A stretch of 38,761 bases of DNA. Source: an uncultured Chitinophagales bacterium (GTDB taxonomy: Bacteria > Bacteroidota > Bacteroidia > Chitinophagales > UBA2359). Within the stretch, counting starts at the first letter, position 1, and each line of letters opens with the position of its first letter. A program made the position numbers and the translations under genes. Below, piece after piece: positions 7,725-22,700 of this stretch. The notes below the pieces were generated by a model, which did no database searches, was not told where the DNA came from, and worked only from the letters and a program-made list of their open reading frames with translations. The stretch is taken from the NCBI GenBank assembly GCA_937927195.1, contig CALBCY010000340.1, forward strand, positions 1 through 38,761. The letters run 5' to 3'.

Positions 7725-10700
7725 ATGAATAGTATTAACTTACTGATCAGACTCCTCACATGTCTGGTCATTACGGGCATCCTTTTGCCTAGTAGTCCAT
7801 CAGCATCAGCACAATGCCCTGCAGAAATAGGCATTGAAATCCTTGACCTAAGAGGAGTAAATGGATTTCCTCAAACAGATTCCATGATCGTTTGTGGGGT
7901 AGCAGACACCGTTGCGATATTGTTGTATACTGATGACCCAGGAAACTTCAATAGTATTCAACTCGACCTAAACATTTCCCAGGGAATGGAGTATGCGGGA
8001 TTCTTCGGAAGTCATTTCGAAAATGGCCCAAGTGTTTCAGCATTGAACACTTCGGATGGTTCAAATCCGTCTTTTACTATAAGTGGTTTGAACAATGACA
8101 GCCTTGCAGTTATCTATTTTGGAATAAAAGCGAACTGTGCTGCCACTCCAGAGGTGTTTGGAATGGAAATAGAATTCCTAAGCAGCTATGCTTACATTGA
8201 TGAAGCGGGAGCAGTTTATAGCTGTGAAGACAGCTATACTCCTGAAGCAGAATACAGTAGTGAAATAAAAATTCCTGTTCTAAATATTTTATCAGTAGAA
8301 CCTGATAATTTATCTATTACTGAAATTGATCAAACCTCTTGCCAGAACATTACGATTTCCCAAGATGGATTAAAGGCAAGCATAAACCGAATGGATTTCA
8401 TTATTGAAAACATAGATCTCGAAAACCTCAATCTCGAAGGACTTTATGCAAATGGAAGCACACTGAATTACACGTATGATGCCAGCAGCATGACCTTGTC
8501 TGCTCCCATAAATGACAGCTACTTTTATGAGAATGAAATTTTTGATGGAACTTCATCAGATGAATATTTTGATGAAGATGAGCAACTAAACATTGAAGTG
8601 TGCTTTTCTTTAAATGATTGCCCACAAGGAGACAATACTTTTCTTTTGGATTACGAAGTTTCTTATGGTTGCGGAGGTGACGTGTGCAGAGACCCTGCAA
8701 GAAAAGGAGGATCGGTTTCTTTTAGACCAAATTTTATTAGCAATCCAGTTTCTATTTCCTCTGTTACTCAACAAGGAGAATTTTGTGGAGACGCTTTAAT
8801 TTATGAATTCGAATTAAGCAGTACCAATGAAGATCAAGCTGAAGGACTTTGGCAAGATTTAATGATTAAATGGGAAGCTTGTCAAAGCTCCAACACTCAA
8901 ATTGCAAATATTTCAGTCAGCGGCCAAGTCTTGCCAGATTCAACTTGGTTCATCCTGGATGGACTTTTGAATTTAGATTTCACCAAACTGGATTTCGACC
9001 CTGATGGGCCCGGAGGTATTACAAACACTGACCTTGACAATCGATTTGATGATTTACCAGGAGGAAACACGCTTTTGATAGAAGTTGAAGTAGAAATTGT
9101 TTGCGCGAATGGTGGAAATTGCCAAAGTAATAATTGTGAAATCTCAGCTTTGGAATTGACTGGGATTTGGAATTGCGGAGAAAATTTCTCGGAGATATCA
9201 AGCATTGATCCTCCTATTAATTTTTTCTATGGAGAAGAAAGCTATATGACCAACGACACCATTTACTGGGATAGTCGAGGACAATACCTAACAGAATTTA
9301 TTTCAACAAGTCCAGAAACATGGACAGCATCTGACAATGGTTTCAGCCTGTCTACTGATTTTGGATATGAAAACATTGCTCCATGCAATGGTGAATCGGT
9401 CTATTTTGTCGTCAATGTTTCTGCCAATACCGAAAGCAGAAATAGGGCCATCAGATACCAAGAAGGATCTGCTACTTATGAAGGCAATCCTATTCAAGGA
9501 GTAACTTGGAATTACGAAGTTGCTGGCGACGATACGCTGGGCTTGCAAATCCAATTCCCTGCTACAAATGCACAAGTAGACATTAGTGACTATTATTACA
9601 ACTTAGAGTTTTACGGTTTCTGTGCGCCCGATGATTATCTCTACACAAATCTTGAAATCATTGAACCTTGTAACTGCGGCGAAGCCCAAGAATGCGAAAT
9701 TGTTCGAGCATGTCACAACATGTTGAGTTGGGTCAGATGGAATGGTACTGATTGCGATTGTAACATTTATGCTTATGTCGATACTTTATACAGATGCAAT
9801 TTTGGTTACACTGATAAAACCATGACACAAAAAGTTGATCCTGCCACTTTACCAACTGCAGATCTTCAACGTTTTCTTCCTGGAGATACAATGTATGTTA
9901 GATTGGCTTATGAAATTATCAATTCTGAAATTTTACACAACAGTAATAATCAGTGGAGCTTTGGTGCTTGGCATAGAGATGTTTTTGCTCCAGGAATGCT
10001 GGATGTTACTCAAGCAAGTTTTGAAGGTTGGTTCCTTAACCAAACAGAAAATGGCGATATAACTGAAATGGGTGTTCCATCCTGTTTCAATGATTACCCA
10101 GCTAGTACAAGAGACAACTATTTTTATCCTTCTATGCGACTCGGAAATTTTGGAGTTGATGGCCATGATAAAACAGCACAAGGGCAAAGCGAAGGTTCTT
10201 ATACAACTTGTACAGATGATCCGAACATCAACTCTGACTATCCTGCAGAGGTTGTTTCTTATGACTATTATGCAGCTTCTGATGACTACCGAGATGGTTA
10301 TTTCCAACTTGATATTTACTGGAACAGGCCAGAGAATTGTCCATATGCTCCATCCTATTTTACAGATGAAGATGGTTCAGATGACCACGTCAACGATTGC
10401 CAAAAAGATTTTCTTTTTGAATTCCCAATTGCAGACGGTGATATTATTTACATTGATCTTAAAGTTCCCGTAGTAAGCAACCCTTATTACCACCCGAGTT
10501 CCAGCAAATGGAAAACCAATTACTTTTATCCATATGCCTCTTCTACAACTGTTCTAGAATCAAATTGTAAAACAGTAAAATTAGGAACTTCATGCAATAC
10601 CAGCTATCCATTTGAGGTGCACAACCCAGGAGATGTTATTGCTGAACCTGAAATTTATATGGAAGATTGTGAAATTACTGTAAGCTATAATTTCACACTT

Positions 10701-13700
10701 GAAAATCCAACTCCAATTGTCACGGATGGACAAACTCCTTGGTATGAAAACGAATACAGACCTATAACAGCAGTAGAGGCTTTGATACCGACCTATCCCA
10801 ATAATCTGGTTTATCTTGGTGAGGCAAACATTACCGACCCCTTAGACAACACCATTGCTTTAAGTGATCAATATGTTTACGACCAAGAAGCGTTTATTGA
10901 CTTGATCAACAATCCTGCAGCGCTTCCATATATTGAAATGATCAACAACCAAGAGTGCATTCAAGGGGATGAAGCCATTTGCTGTGTCTCCAATAATCCA
11001 GAAAGTTCAGCTAAACTTTTAATTATGGATCAAGCCTATTTGGATGGTTTGGAAATTCCAATTTGGCAAATCCCTATCGTTGGCGATGATGATTTACGTC
11101 AAAGTGGTGACCTTTGCGACATCATGCCTTTGATCAATAAAGGCATGGACCCATTCCCCATTCTTGCGGTAGGAGGAGCCAATGACTGCGATTGGTCATT
11201 CGAATACAAACTTTCTGCACAATGTATAAAGGAAGTCAACTACAACGATTTTATGTTGACTGCTCAGTTTGCCAATACTTATGTGCCAAATTACAATTCA
11301 AGTGTTTGGGTAAAAACTGATTCTGTCAACTCTAGTGGTGGAAGTCAAGGAATTTCAAGTTATTGGAACATCGAAAACTACGAGTCTTATGTTGATCCGT
11401 ATAGTCCGATGGATTCGATCAACGAAAACTATCTAGGTTTACAATATTGGCCTTTAACACCTGATCCTTTTTATTCAAGGTCTAATCCAGCAAGACAAAA
11501 CCTTACAGTATTTACCAATCCTGATAATTTCATTGATGCCAGTAATAATTACCCTCCATTGGTTTCAGAAATAGATCAACAACTTATTGCTGCAATTGAC
11601 GATGGTCCTGAAACGGTTCAATACACCATTTGTGCGGAGGAGGTACCCAATACAGAAATCCACGAAAATATGGTTTCCAGTATATACATTCCTTCAAATA
11701 TCGCATTAACTGGAATCTACGACATTGATGGAAACGCTATGGATTTCAACCTGCTAATTAGTGAATTTGAAAGCAATGTATATTCTGTTCCTTTGCCAAA
11801 CCTAGGACCTGGAGCATGTTTCACTTATCAAATAGAAACAGATATGCTGTTTTGCATAGAGAGCATCGCAGCCAATACAATTTGCGTTAATACACTTTCA
11901 GGCTGCTTACTCAACGACAAACTAATTGAGTTAAATGCAGCTAGCGAGGCCTGCAATGATGCAGAAGCCTGCTATAGATATATACAAGAAGACACTGGCC
12001 TTCAAGGAGAATGGTTCATTGAACCTCCTCAAGCACAAAACAACCTTTGTGACACGCTTGAAATGGCATTCAGATTAAAAAATGTAAAGGAAAGTGATTT
12101 GTTAAATTTGGCCATCACCATGTTCATACCCCACAACGGGTTGGAATTGGTTCCAGGCTCTTGGGAGTTTGCTCATCCTGGTGGACCTACTACTGTAGAC
12201 TCTTGGATAAGCATTCCTGATCCAATAGCAAATCCTGATTTATCAAGCCCTCTTGGTGAAGCCTATACTTATGACAATCCATCCGTTTACAGCCAAGATA
12301 TTTTTCAAAATGGCTTAGAAGGAATCAGCAATGCCAATACTACCGAAGATAAAAATAAAATTGCCTTCAAATTTAAGGTCCTTACTGTTTGTGAAGAATT
12401 TGTAGCTGGTTCACCTCTGAGATTCATCTCAACTGCAGCAGATGGATGTGGTGGAAACGTAAGCAGTGGGCTAATTGAAAGTGTCCAATTGTTTATCAAT
12501 AATATTGACAGCGACAACCAAGCTGAATTCTTGATTACAGATGTAAATACGGAACTCTATTGTGGGGTTTCAAATCAAACAATAAATTTCTCCGCACTGA
12601 ATTTATCAGAATTTGCCTCTGAAGGAGAAACCGAGGTTTGCTTAACTTTACCTGATGGAATTGTGTATACTGACTTAAGTTTAAACTTCACTTCCCCATC
12701 AGAATTTGAACCTGCCTTTGTAAACAGTAGCAATGAAAATGGAGCTTTTAGATTGTGTTTTCAAGCTCCTTCCAATATCCCATCTGGTGGCATGATGGCT
12801 TTCAATATTTTAACCAATCTCTCAGGGACCGTTACTTGTGGAGAAGAATTACTTGATGTTGAAATAAAGAACTACATCGAAAACAATCTCTGCTCTACTT
12901 CCAATGACTCTTGTGGAGTATACAACAATACTGTTTCAAATTCATTACAAACAGTGAGCTATATTCCAACACTCAATGGTGCAGATTTGAATTTTGTAAC
13001 TGTCTGTGATGGCGATCCAGATATTGAAACTTACAATTACACTTTGACATTGAACAATGAAGGCCAAATTTACAACCAAAAAGTAAACCTCTTTTTGATA
13101 GGTGATTTGAATAACAATGGTATTGCTGATCCTTTTGAACCTATTTTAGACAATGACAGTGAAACGATTCTTCTTTTCAGTGGCGAGTCTACAGAAATAA
13201 GCGGAGAATTTGTGATTCCAAACTCTTTTGCCTGTAGTACGGTTCTGACAGTTGATTTCGGTTTAGAGTGTGGTTGTGATGAGTTAAACTACCTACTTAG
13301 TGAAGTGGCTCCAGATTTCCTTGAACCTCTTCCTGAAAATATTTTAACAAGCTGTGAAGGAATCCCTGCCATCTTGGATGTTTGTGAAGATTATAAATAC
13401 ATTTTGGACCCTCAGGATGAAAGCGCAGGAACCTTAACTGTCGAAAACGGAGAATTAAGCTTCGACTTTAACACAGGAGAAAATGGACCTGTTACTGTTT
13501 ACATCTCAAGCTTAACAAGTTCCTGCGATCAGGTTTATGAATTGGAAATCTATTCAACGGATGGTTTTGATCCACCTGCTATGATGAATAAAATAGTTTG
13601 CGCAGATGGTTGCAGCCAACTTAATTTAAACATTCCTAATTTCATTTTGGAATCGGCAGAAATTTTATGGACCCCAGGATCATCACTTGATGATCCAACA

Positions 13701-16700
13701 AGCAGTTCCCCTGAAATATGTGAACCGACTTCGAATATGACTTACAATGTCAATATTGATCTTGGCAATGGATGTGCTTATGATATCCCTTACAATGTCC
13801 AAGTTGATCTTGTTGGTGAAATTACAGCGACTGTTTCTGAGCATGACTGTTACGATCCAAACTACCCACCTTATATCAACATCATGGAAGGATTTGACAT
13901 CTATGATATCTATTTGATTATAAATGGAAACGAAACTTTAATGTCAAGCATCAATACAAATATTTTTGCTCCTTCCATGTCAGGTACTTATTTTGCAAAA
14001 GGCCGAAACATTGGCGACAACTGTTCTGCCATTTCGAATACAGTCGAAGTTTTAGGTATACTTTGTGAGCATGATTTGGCTTTGACCAAAACAATAAAAA
14101 GTCAATCCTCCACTCCACTCTATCCCGGATCAGAAATAACTTATTCCCTTAATGTTTACAATCAAGGGAATTCTTCCTTGACAAATATCGTCATTACAGA
14201 TTTTGTTCCTGAAGGACTAATCTTCAGCCCAAACAATTCTGAGGATTGGACAGACAGCAATGGAGATACCTATCTTGACTATACTATCGAAGGTCCCATC
14301 CTTCCTGAGGATTCTATTTCAATAGACATAAACTTCCAAATTGATTCAACAATTAATATACAAACCAAAGTAATCAATTCTGCTGAAATTTTATCTTTTA
14401 GAGATGGACTTGGCAATGATCAAACCAGTCATGACATTGACAGTTCGCCTGACAACAATCCTGACAACGATGGAGGCGGAAACGCACTAGGTTCTTCAAA
14501 CGATGCTATTAATGGAGATGGCAGTTCTTCTGAGTCAGGCTCAGATAGCCCCGCCACCGATGAAGATGATCAAGATACTGAGTGTTCTTTTGTTGAAATA
14601 TTTGACCTTGCTCTTAGAAAAGAATTGGCTCCAAATCAAAATTCCACTTTTGACATTGGTGAAACTGTTCAGTTTGAAATAACGGTATTTAACCAAGGAT
14701 CAGTAGCAGCTCAAAATATTTCATTGGTCGACTACATCCCTTCTGGACTGGAACTTGCTGACTCTAATTGGGACATTGATGTTGACGGATATGCAATCCA
14801 TACCATAAACTCGACAATCAACCCTGAATCGGAATTAAGTGTTTTTATTTCATTTATTGTAACACAGTATATTGCCAATGGTATAATAGACAACTTCATT
14901 GAAATATCTTCCGCGGAGGATAATATGTCTAACCAAGCAGATGATATTGACAGTACTCCAAATAGCAATCCCAACGATGACGGAGCCTATGAAGACAATG
15001 AAATTTTCAATGAGAATGAAGATGAGGACGATCATGACATTGAGTCAATCCAAATCAACGAGCCAACTGTTCCATCTATCGACATTGAAAAACTAACAAA
15101 TGGAAATCAAGCGGATGATATCAATGACAGCGACGTTCCGACCATTTTGGAAGGGAACACTGTTACCTGGATTTACATGGTTACCAATACGGGTGAAACA
15201 GATTTAATCAACCTGACTGTCAATGATGACATCGAAGGTTTGGTTTGTGAAATTGATTTCCTTGCCATGGGACAAACAACCATCTGTTCTTTGCAAGGCA
15301 GCGCTCAAATTGGTGAATATGAAAACACTGCGGACGTAGTTGGATTCCCTGTGGATGAAGAGGGCAATCTAACAGACGATGAGCCTGTTTCAGACGAAGA
15401 CATTTCACACTACATCGGTGAAGAAATTCCGGTCGATCCTGATCCAGTTTTCACGCCGTCTATTGACATTGAGAAACTGACAAATGGAAATCAAGCAGAT
15501 GACATCAACGACAGCGACGTTCCGACTATTTTAGAAGGAAACACCGTTACCTGGACTTATTTGGTCACCAATACTGGTGAAACAGATTTAATCAACTTGA
15601 CTGTCACAGACGACATTGAAGGTTTGGTTTGTGAAATTGATTTCCTCGCTAAAGGCCAATCCACCATTTGTTCTTTACAAGGCATCGCTCAAATTGGTGA
15701 ATATGAAAACACCGCTGATGTTGTTGGATTCCCTGTGGACGAAGATGGCAATCTAACAGACGATGAGCCTGTTTCAGACGAAGACATTTCACACTACATC
15801 GGTGAGGAAATTCCGGTCGATCCTGATCCAGTTTTCACACCGTCTATTGACATTGAGAAACTGACAAATGGAAATCAAGCGGATGATATCAACGACAGCG
15901 ACGTTCCGACTATTTTAGAAGGGAACACTGTTACCTGGACTTATTTGGTTACCAATACAGGGGAAACTGATTTAATCAACTTGACTGTCTCAGACGACAT
16001 TGAAGGTTTGGTTTGTGAAATTGATTTCCTCGCTATGGGACAAACAACCATCTGTTCTTTACAAGGCAGCGCTCAAATTGGTGAATATGAAAACACTGCA
16101 GATGTTATCGGATTCCCTGTGGATGAAGACGGTAATCCTACTGGTGACAATCCAGTTTCAGATCAAGACATTTCACACTACATCGGTGAGGAAATTCCGG
16201 TCGATCCTGATCCAGTTTTCACCCCGTCTATTGACATTGAGAAACTGACAAATGGAAATCAAGCGGATGACATCAACGACAGCGACGTTCCGACTATTTT
16301 GGAAGGAAACGCGGTCACGTGGACTTATATAATAACAAATACAGGCGAGAGAGATTTAATTGATCTTGTTGTTAATGATAATGTGGAAGGATTGGTTTGT
16401 GAAATTGGATATCTAGCAATAGGGCAATCTACCTTATGTTCTATCAATGGAACAGCACAAAATGAGAGTTATGAAAACATTGCTGATGTAATCGGATTCC
16501 CTGTGGATTCCGAAGGCAATTTGACGGGAGATATCCCAGTTACAGACTCCGATCCTTCACATTACATTGGCATTGACGTTCCTACTGAACCATTCCCAGT
16601 TTACACTCCTTCAATCAGTGTTGAAAAATTGACCAATGGTTTCCAAGCGGACGATGCTAACGGACCTGATGTTCCTCTAATTGAAGAAGGAGCAGAAGTT

Positions 16701-19700
16701 ACCTGGACTTACATTGTAAGCAACAATGGTGAAACTGAAATAAGCAACATATCTGTCAATGACAATATGGAAGGTTTTATTTGTGAAATAGATTTCCTCG
16801 CTATTGGAGAAACAAGTACTTGTACAAAAACAGGAACAGCAACAGATGGAATGTATCAAAACATGGCTACTGTGACTGGATATCCATTTGATCCAAACGG
16901 AGGTCCATCCAATGCACCTATAAGCGATAATGATTTATCACATTACATAGGCTATACTGTTGAAATTTTTGATCTTGCATTGATCAAACAATTGGCAGCA
17001 GGACAGTCAAATGAAGTAATGCCTGGCGATACTGTTGTATACAGTATCACGGTGATCAATCAAGGAAATCAAGTAACCGACAACATTATAATTCTGGATT
17101 ATTTACCTGAAGGATCATTGCTGGCTGATGACAACTGGATTGCAAATCTTGGAAATGCCCAAATAGTATTGTCAGTTGAAAACGGTACGCTTCCACCAGC
17201 TGGATTGGTTCCTGGAGCAACCATTACAATGGACATTAGCGTTAAATTGTCAGACGATTTAAGCAGTGATGAAAGCCTTGCAAACTTTGCTGAGATTGCT
17301 GGACTTACGGATATCAATGGAAATGATGTAGGTGATCACGATTCAACTCCAGATGGAATCAATGATGACAATTACTTTATTGATGATGAACCTAATGGAA
17401 ATGGAAATGCAGGTGGAGACGAAGATGACCACGATGGTGAAATAGTTGAAGTTCCATTCTGCGACCTTGCATTGATCAAAACGCTAAGCAATGATCAGGA
17501 ATATGAAGTCAATGTCGGAGAAGAAGTTCAATACATTATCTCTGTATTTAATCAAGGAAATACAACTGTTTCCAATATCGAAGTTATAGACTACCTTCCT
17601 GAAGGACTTTCATTGGTCAGTTCCGATTGGGAAATGGATGGCGACAATGCTGTTGTTTCAATTTCATTTGAAAACGGATTTGCCCCTGATGAAAACATCA
17701 CTATTCCAATCACCTGTCTTGTCAATGAAGGAGCAGCAGGTCTGATATCGAACTATGCAGAGATTTCGAGTGTCATTCACCCGAACGGAAATATAATCGG
17801 AGACGTAGATTCAAACCCCGATTCATTCAACAATGATTTATTGTTTAACGACAATGACATTACCAGCAATGGAATCAATGGCGGAGACGAAGATGATCAC
17901 GATCTAGAAGACATTTTCGTTGTTCCACCAACAGATCCAGGACCAGAACCTGAACCAGATCCAATTATCGATCTAGAATTGACGAAAACCATAAATACGG
18001 ATACCATTTTCATTGGTGATCAGGTTGAATATACACTGACAATAAACAACATAAGCAATGAAGCGGAAGGGCTAACTTTTGACGCCACAGCAGTTCAGGT
18101 AACGGACATCCTTCCCTATGGAACAATATTCCTTGACTATGAATCATCCATTGGTTTATACAATTCTGGAACGGGTGTTTGGAATGTTGGTGATTTAGAC
18201 AATGGTGGCACGGAAGTCTTGGTCATCACAGCGATGGTGGTTGAAACTGGAGTCATTGTCAATGAAGCAGAGGTCAGTCAAGCTGGAGAACCAGACATAG
18301 ATTCAACACCTGCCAACAATGTTCCTACAGAAGACGATCAGGCCAATGTCCCACTTTACAGTACAGATGATCTTTGTGACAATCCTGTAGAATGTGAGTT
18401 TGTTGCGTTGTGCGTTCAACCAGGAGATCAATTGTTGATTTGCCCTAATTGGTGTTATGAGGGAGAATTTGAAATCATTACAAATACTTCTTCCAACAAT
18501 GGATATGTCGAAGTATTGAGTGATGGCTGTTTCATGTACATTCCATTGACAGCAGCAATTGAGGCTGGGAAAGATGAGGTTACCATAGAGGCGATGGGTG
18601 TTGGCAATAATGTTTGCCTAAGCATCACTTACGATTTAACAATCGGAGGTTGCGATCCAGAAGAACCGATCGATCTAATTCCATCAATTGACATAGAAAA
18701 ATTGACCAATGGAAATCAAGCGGACCAATTGACCGATGGAGACGTTCCTTCAATTTTGGAAGGTGAAGAAGTAACCTGGACCTACATTGTTACCAACAAT
18801 GGAGCAACAGATTTGATTGACATTACAGTAATGGACGATGTAGAAGGTTTGGTCTGTGAAATTGGTTTCTTGTCTGCTGGCAGTTCCACAACTTGCACTT
18901 TACAAGGCACCGCCATGAGTGGCGTTTACACCAATATAGCAGATGTTGTTGGAACAGCAGTTGACGAGAATGGAGATCCAACAGATGATGAGCCGGTTAC
19001 AGATATGGACCCTTCTCATTATATTGGTGAGCTACTTCCAGTCGAGGCTCCAACACCTTCAGTCGACATTGAGAAATTGACAAACGGAAACCAAGCGGAT
19101 CAATTGACCGATGATGACATTCCTTCTATATTGGAAGGAGAGGAAGTGACATGGACCTACATCGTTACCAACAACGGAGAAACAGATTTGATTGACATTG
19201 TAGTAATGGACGATGTAGAAGGCTTGGTCTGTGAAATTGGATTCCTCTCAGTTGGAAGTTCTACAACATGTACCTTGCAGGGAATAGCCATTCCAATCGT
19301 TTATTCAAACGTAGCGAATGTAACTGCTACACCTGTGGATGAGGATGGAGAACCAATCGGCATTGAACCAGTAAGTGATATGGATGTATCACATTACATT
19401 GGAGAAATTCTTCCAATAGAGGCATTGACGCCTTCTATTGACATTGAGAAATTGACCAATGGAAACCAGGCGGATCAATTGACAGATGATGACCTGCCTA
19501 CCATCCTTGAAGGGACAGAAATTACTTGGACTTATATCGTTACCAATAATGGAGAAACTGATTTGATAGACATTACAGTCATGGACGATATTGAAGGATT
19601 GGTTTGTGAAATTGATTTTCTTGAAATGGGCGAATCTACCACCTGCACGATGCAGGGAATTGCTATCCCAATCGTTTACAGCAATGTGGCAAATGTAATA

Positions 19701-22700
19701 GCAACACCTGCAGATGAAAATGGAGACCCAACTGGTGATGCACCAGTCAGCGATTCTGATTCTTCGAATTATGTTGGGGAAGAAAACCCAACAGAACCAG
19801 AACCAGTTTACTGGCCATCAATAGATTTAGAAAAATTGACCAATGGAAACCAAGCAGAAGTCATAACTGATGCAGATGTTCCGGTCCTAGATGAAGGCGA
19901 TCTTGTTACCTGGACCTACATTGTGAGCAACAATGGTGACAGAGATTTGATCAATGTCATTATAACAGATGATGTAGAGGGCATGGTTTGTGAAATAGAT
20001 TTCCTAGCAATTGGTGAAAGCAATATCTGTACTTTGCAGGGAATAGCAAGAGCAGGAAACTACAGCAATATTGGAGAAGTGATTGCCATTCCTGTTGACG
20101 AAGAAGGCCATCCAACCGCGGAGGATCCTGTGACAGATTCTGACCCATCAAACTACATTGGAGAAGAGATCCCAGTAATTGACCCACCTAGTTGTGAGGC
20201 CGAAGCAGGAGAGTTAATTCCTATCAATGAAACTGTATGTGAAGGAGAATATCTTGGAGCTTATATTTCCGAATATCCATATTCGCCTGCAGGATTCTTG
20301 GTTAACTATTTATTGGTCAAGGATGGTGAAATATTAGAAGCTGCTATTTTACCAAACTTCAATTCGAATGAAATTGGGGACTACGAAATTTACATGCTGG
20401 TATTTGATCCGGGGAGCATTAATCCTGCTTCGATAGGAGACTTAAGTAGCTTAAACGATTTACTGAACAGCGCTGAAATTTGTGGATCGCTTTCTACTAA
20501 TCCTGCCAACATCTATGTTCAAAATTGTCAAATAGATTGTGATCAAGCAGATCAGGAACAATGTGTTGAGCCTTATGCAGACAATCAGGATCCACATGAA
20601 ATTTGCATCGACTTCTGTTCGGAAGGAATGGTAATACAAGACATGAGCAGCACTTTTTCTTGTGGATTAAATGCCAATGGAAATCACTGCTTTACCTTCT
20701 TGCCTTTGCCAGGTTTCATTGGTGAAAACATCATTGAAGTAAATGCTTGCAATGATTCTGGCCAATGCGAAACGGCAAGCATTACGATTACGGTATCCCC
20801 TTATTGTGATGGCATCCCAGAACCAGAGACTTGCGATGCGGAAGCTGGAAGCTTAACGGCTGTTTACGATGAAATTTGTGCTGGTCAAATTTGCGGCGCT
20901 GTTATCAACGAATATCCAAACAGTCCATCTGGATTCAATGTTCGATATTTATTGGTCAGCAACGGAAGCATTTTGGAAACTTCCAATGTTCCAAACTTCG
21001 GAGCATTAGCAATTGGTTCTTATGGAATTCATTCGCTGGTATATAATCCTGCGGATTTCAACCCGAACGATTACACCAACCTGAATGCTATTAATCAAAT
21101 ACTGATTCAAGGAGGCGGAAATTATTGCGGTTCATTGCTAATGAACCCTGCCATTATCAACATTGTTGATTGCACAAACGAATGCGATGGAGCGGATCAA
21201 AATATTTGCGTCGCACCATTTTATGAAGATCAGAATGGACATGTAATTTGTCTGGATTATTGTGCTGAGGGCATGGAAATTCAAGACATCCAAAGCATCT
21301 TTGCATGTGGTACAAACACATTGGGTGGAGCTTGTTTCAAATTCACGCCACTTCCATCTTTCGAGGGCGAAAATATTTTGGAAGTAACTGCCTGCAATGC
21401 GCAAGGTGTTTGTGAAACAGCTACCGTAACGATTTTGGTAAGCAGCAATTGCGATGGCATTGAGCCAGAGCCAGAAAATGAAAATCCAAATGCTGTAACG
21501 GACAATGTAACAACTCCTGAAAACACAGCAATAACGATCAATGCATTGAACAACGATTCTGATCCGGATGGAGACAATATTTACTTCTGCAATGCAGTTG
21601 GTGATTTGAATCCATTGAATGGAACATTGACCTTGACAGGAAGTGGATTTATTTACACACCGAATCAAGGCTTCAGTGGTCAGGATTCCTTTACTTATAC
21701 CATTTGTGATGGCAATGGAGGATCTGATCAGACGACGGTTTATATAACAGTCGAAGCCGCTGCTGTGAATTGCAATACAGATGAAACACTTTGTGTCGCA
21801 CCATTCCTCAGCAATCAGACATCGACATTGGTTTGTGTAGACTTCTGTGGAAGCGGAATGAACATCAACAATCTAGACAGCGATTTCAACTGCGGATTGG
21901 AAATTGGAGACAACAACTGTTTCCATTACACTCCTCTCCCACTCTTTGCGGGAGTAAATCACATAATGGTTGAAGGGTGTAATGCTCAGGGACAATGCGA
22001 AACAGTAAATGTTTACATAACGGTTTCGGAAAATTGTGGCAATCAACCGCCGATCAATACCAACAATCCGCCAACAGCAATCAATGATTATGTAGATACT
22101 GAAATGAATACTTCTATCAGCATTAATGCCATGAGCAATGACGGTGATCCCGATGGTGATTCATTGAGCTTTTGTGGTCATGGCAATCCAAACAATGGTA
22201 CTATTGGTATTTCAGGCAACGGATTTATCTATACACCGAACAGTGGATTCCACGGTTCAGATTCCTTCACTTACAATGTTTGTGATGAGGAGGGGCTAAG
22301 TAGTTCTGCAACAGTTTACATAACTGTGGATGGCCCTGACTTTGAGGGTTTTGAAATCACTGCCATTGACGATCAAGTAAATACCACCTGTGGTGATGAT
22401 ATTTTCATAGAGGTGCTCGACAATGATTACAATCCTGCTGGAACGATGCTGTATCTTTGCGGTTTTGGCAATCCATCGAATGGTTACTTGATTCAATCAG
22501 GTTATGGTTTCATTTATACTCCAAACGGAGATTTCACCGGAACGGATTCTTTTAGTTACACCGCTTGCAGCGATGGATTGACTGAAGATGAAGCAATGGT
22601 TTACATCAATGTTTCTTGTCAAGGAAACCCTGGAAGTGAAATTCCGAACAATGGAAATCCAACTGGAGTCAATGCAATAGATGACCAGACGACAACGCCA

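Noticed and set aside
15072..16607. Regular 384-base repeats considered as a CRISPR-like or mobile array
   Set aside because: They are in-frame protein repeats with no spacers, ends or recombinase.
21138..21668. 176-residue antisense frame within the giant gene
   Set aside because: Its codons mirror a strongly supported coding repeat region; composition (many Ile, Cys, Arg) is typical of a shadow.
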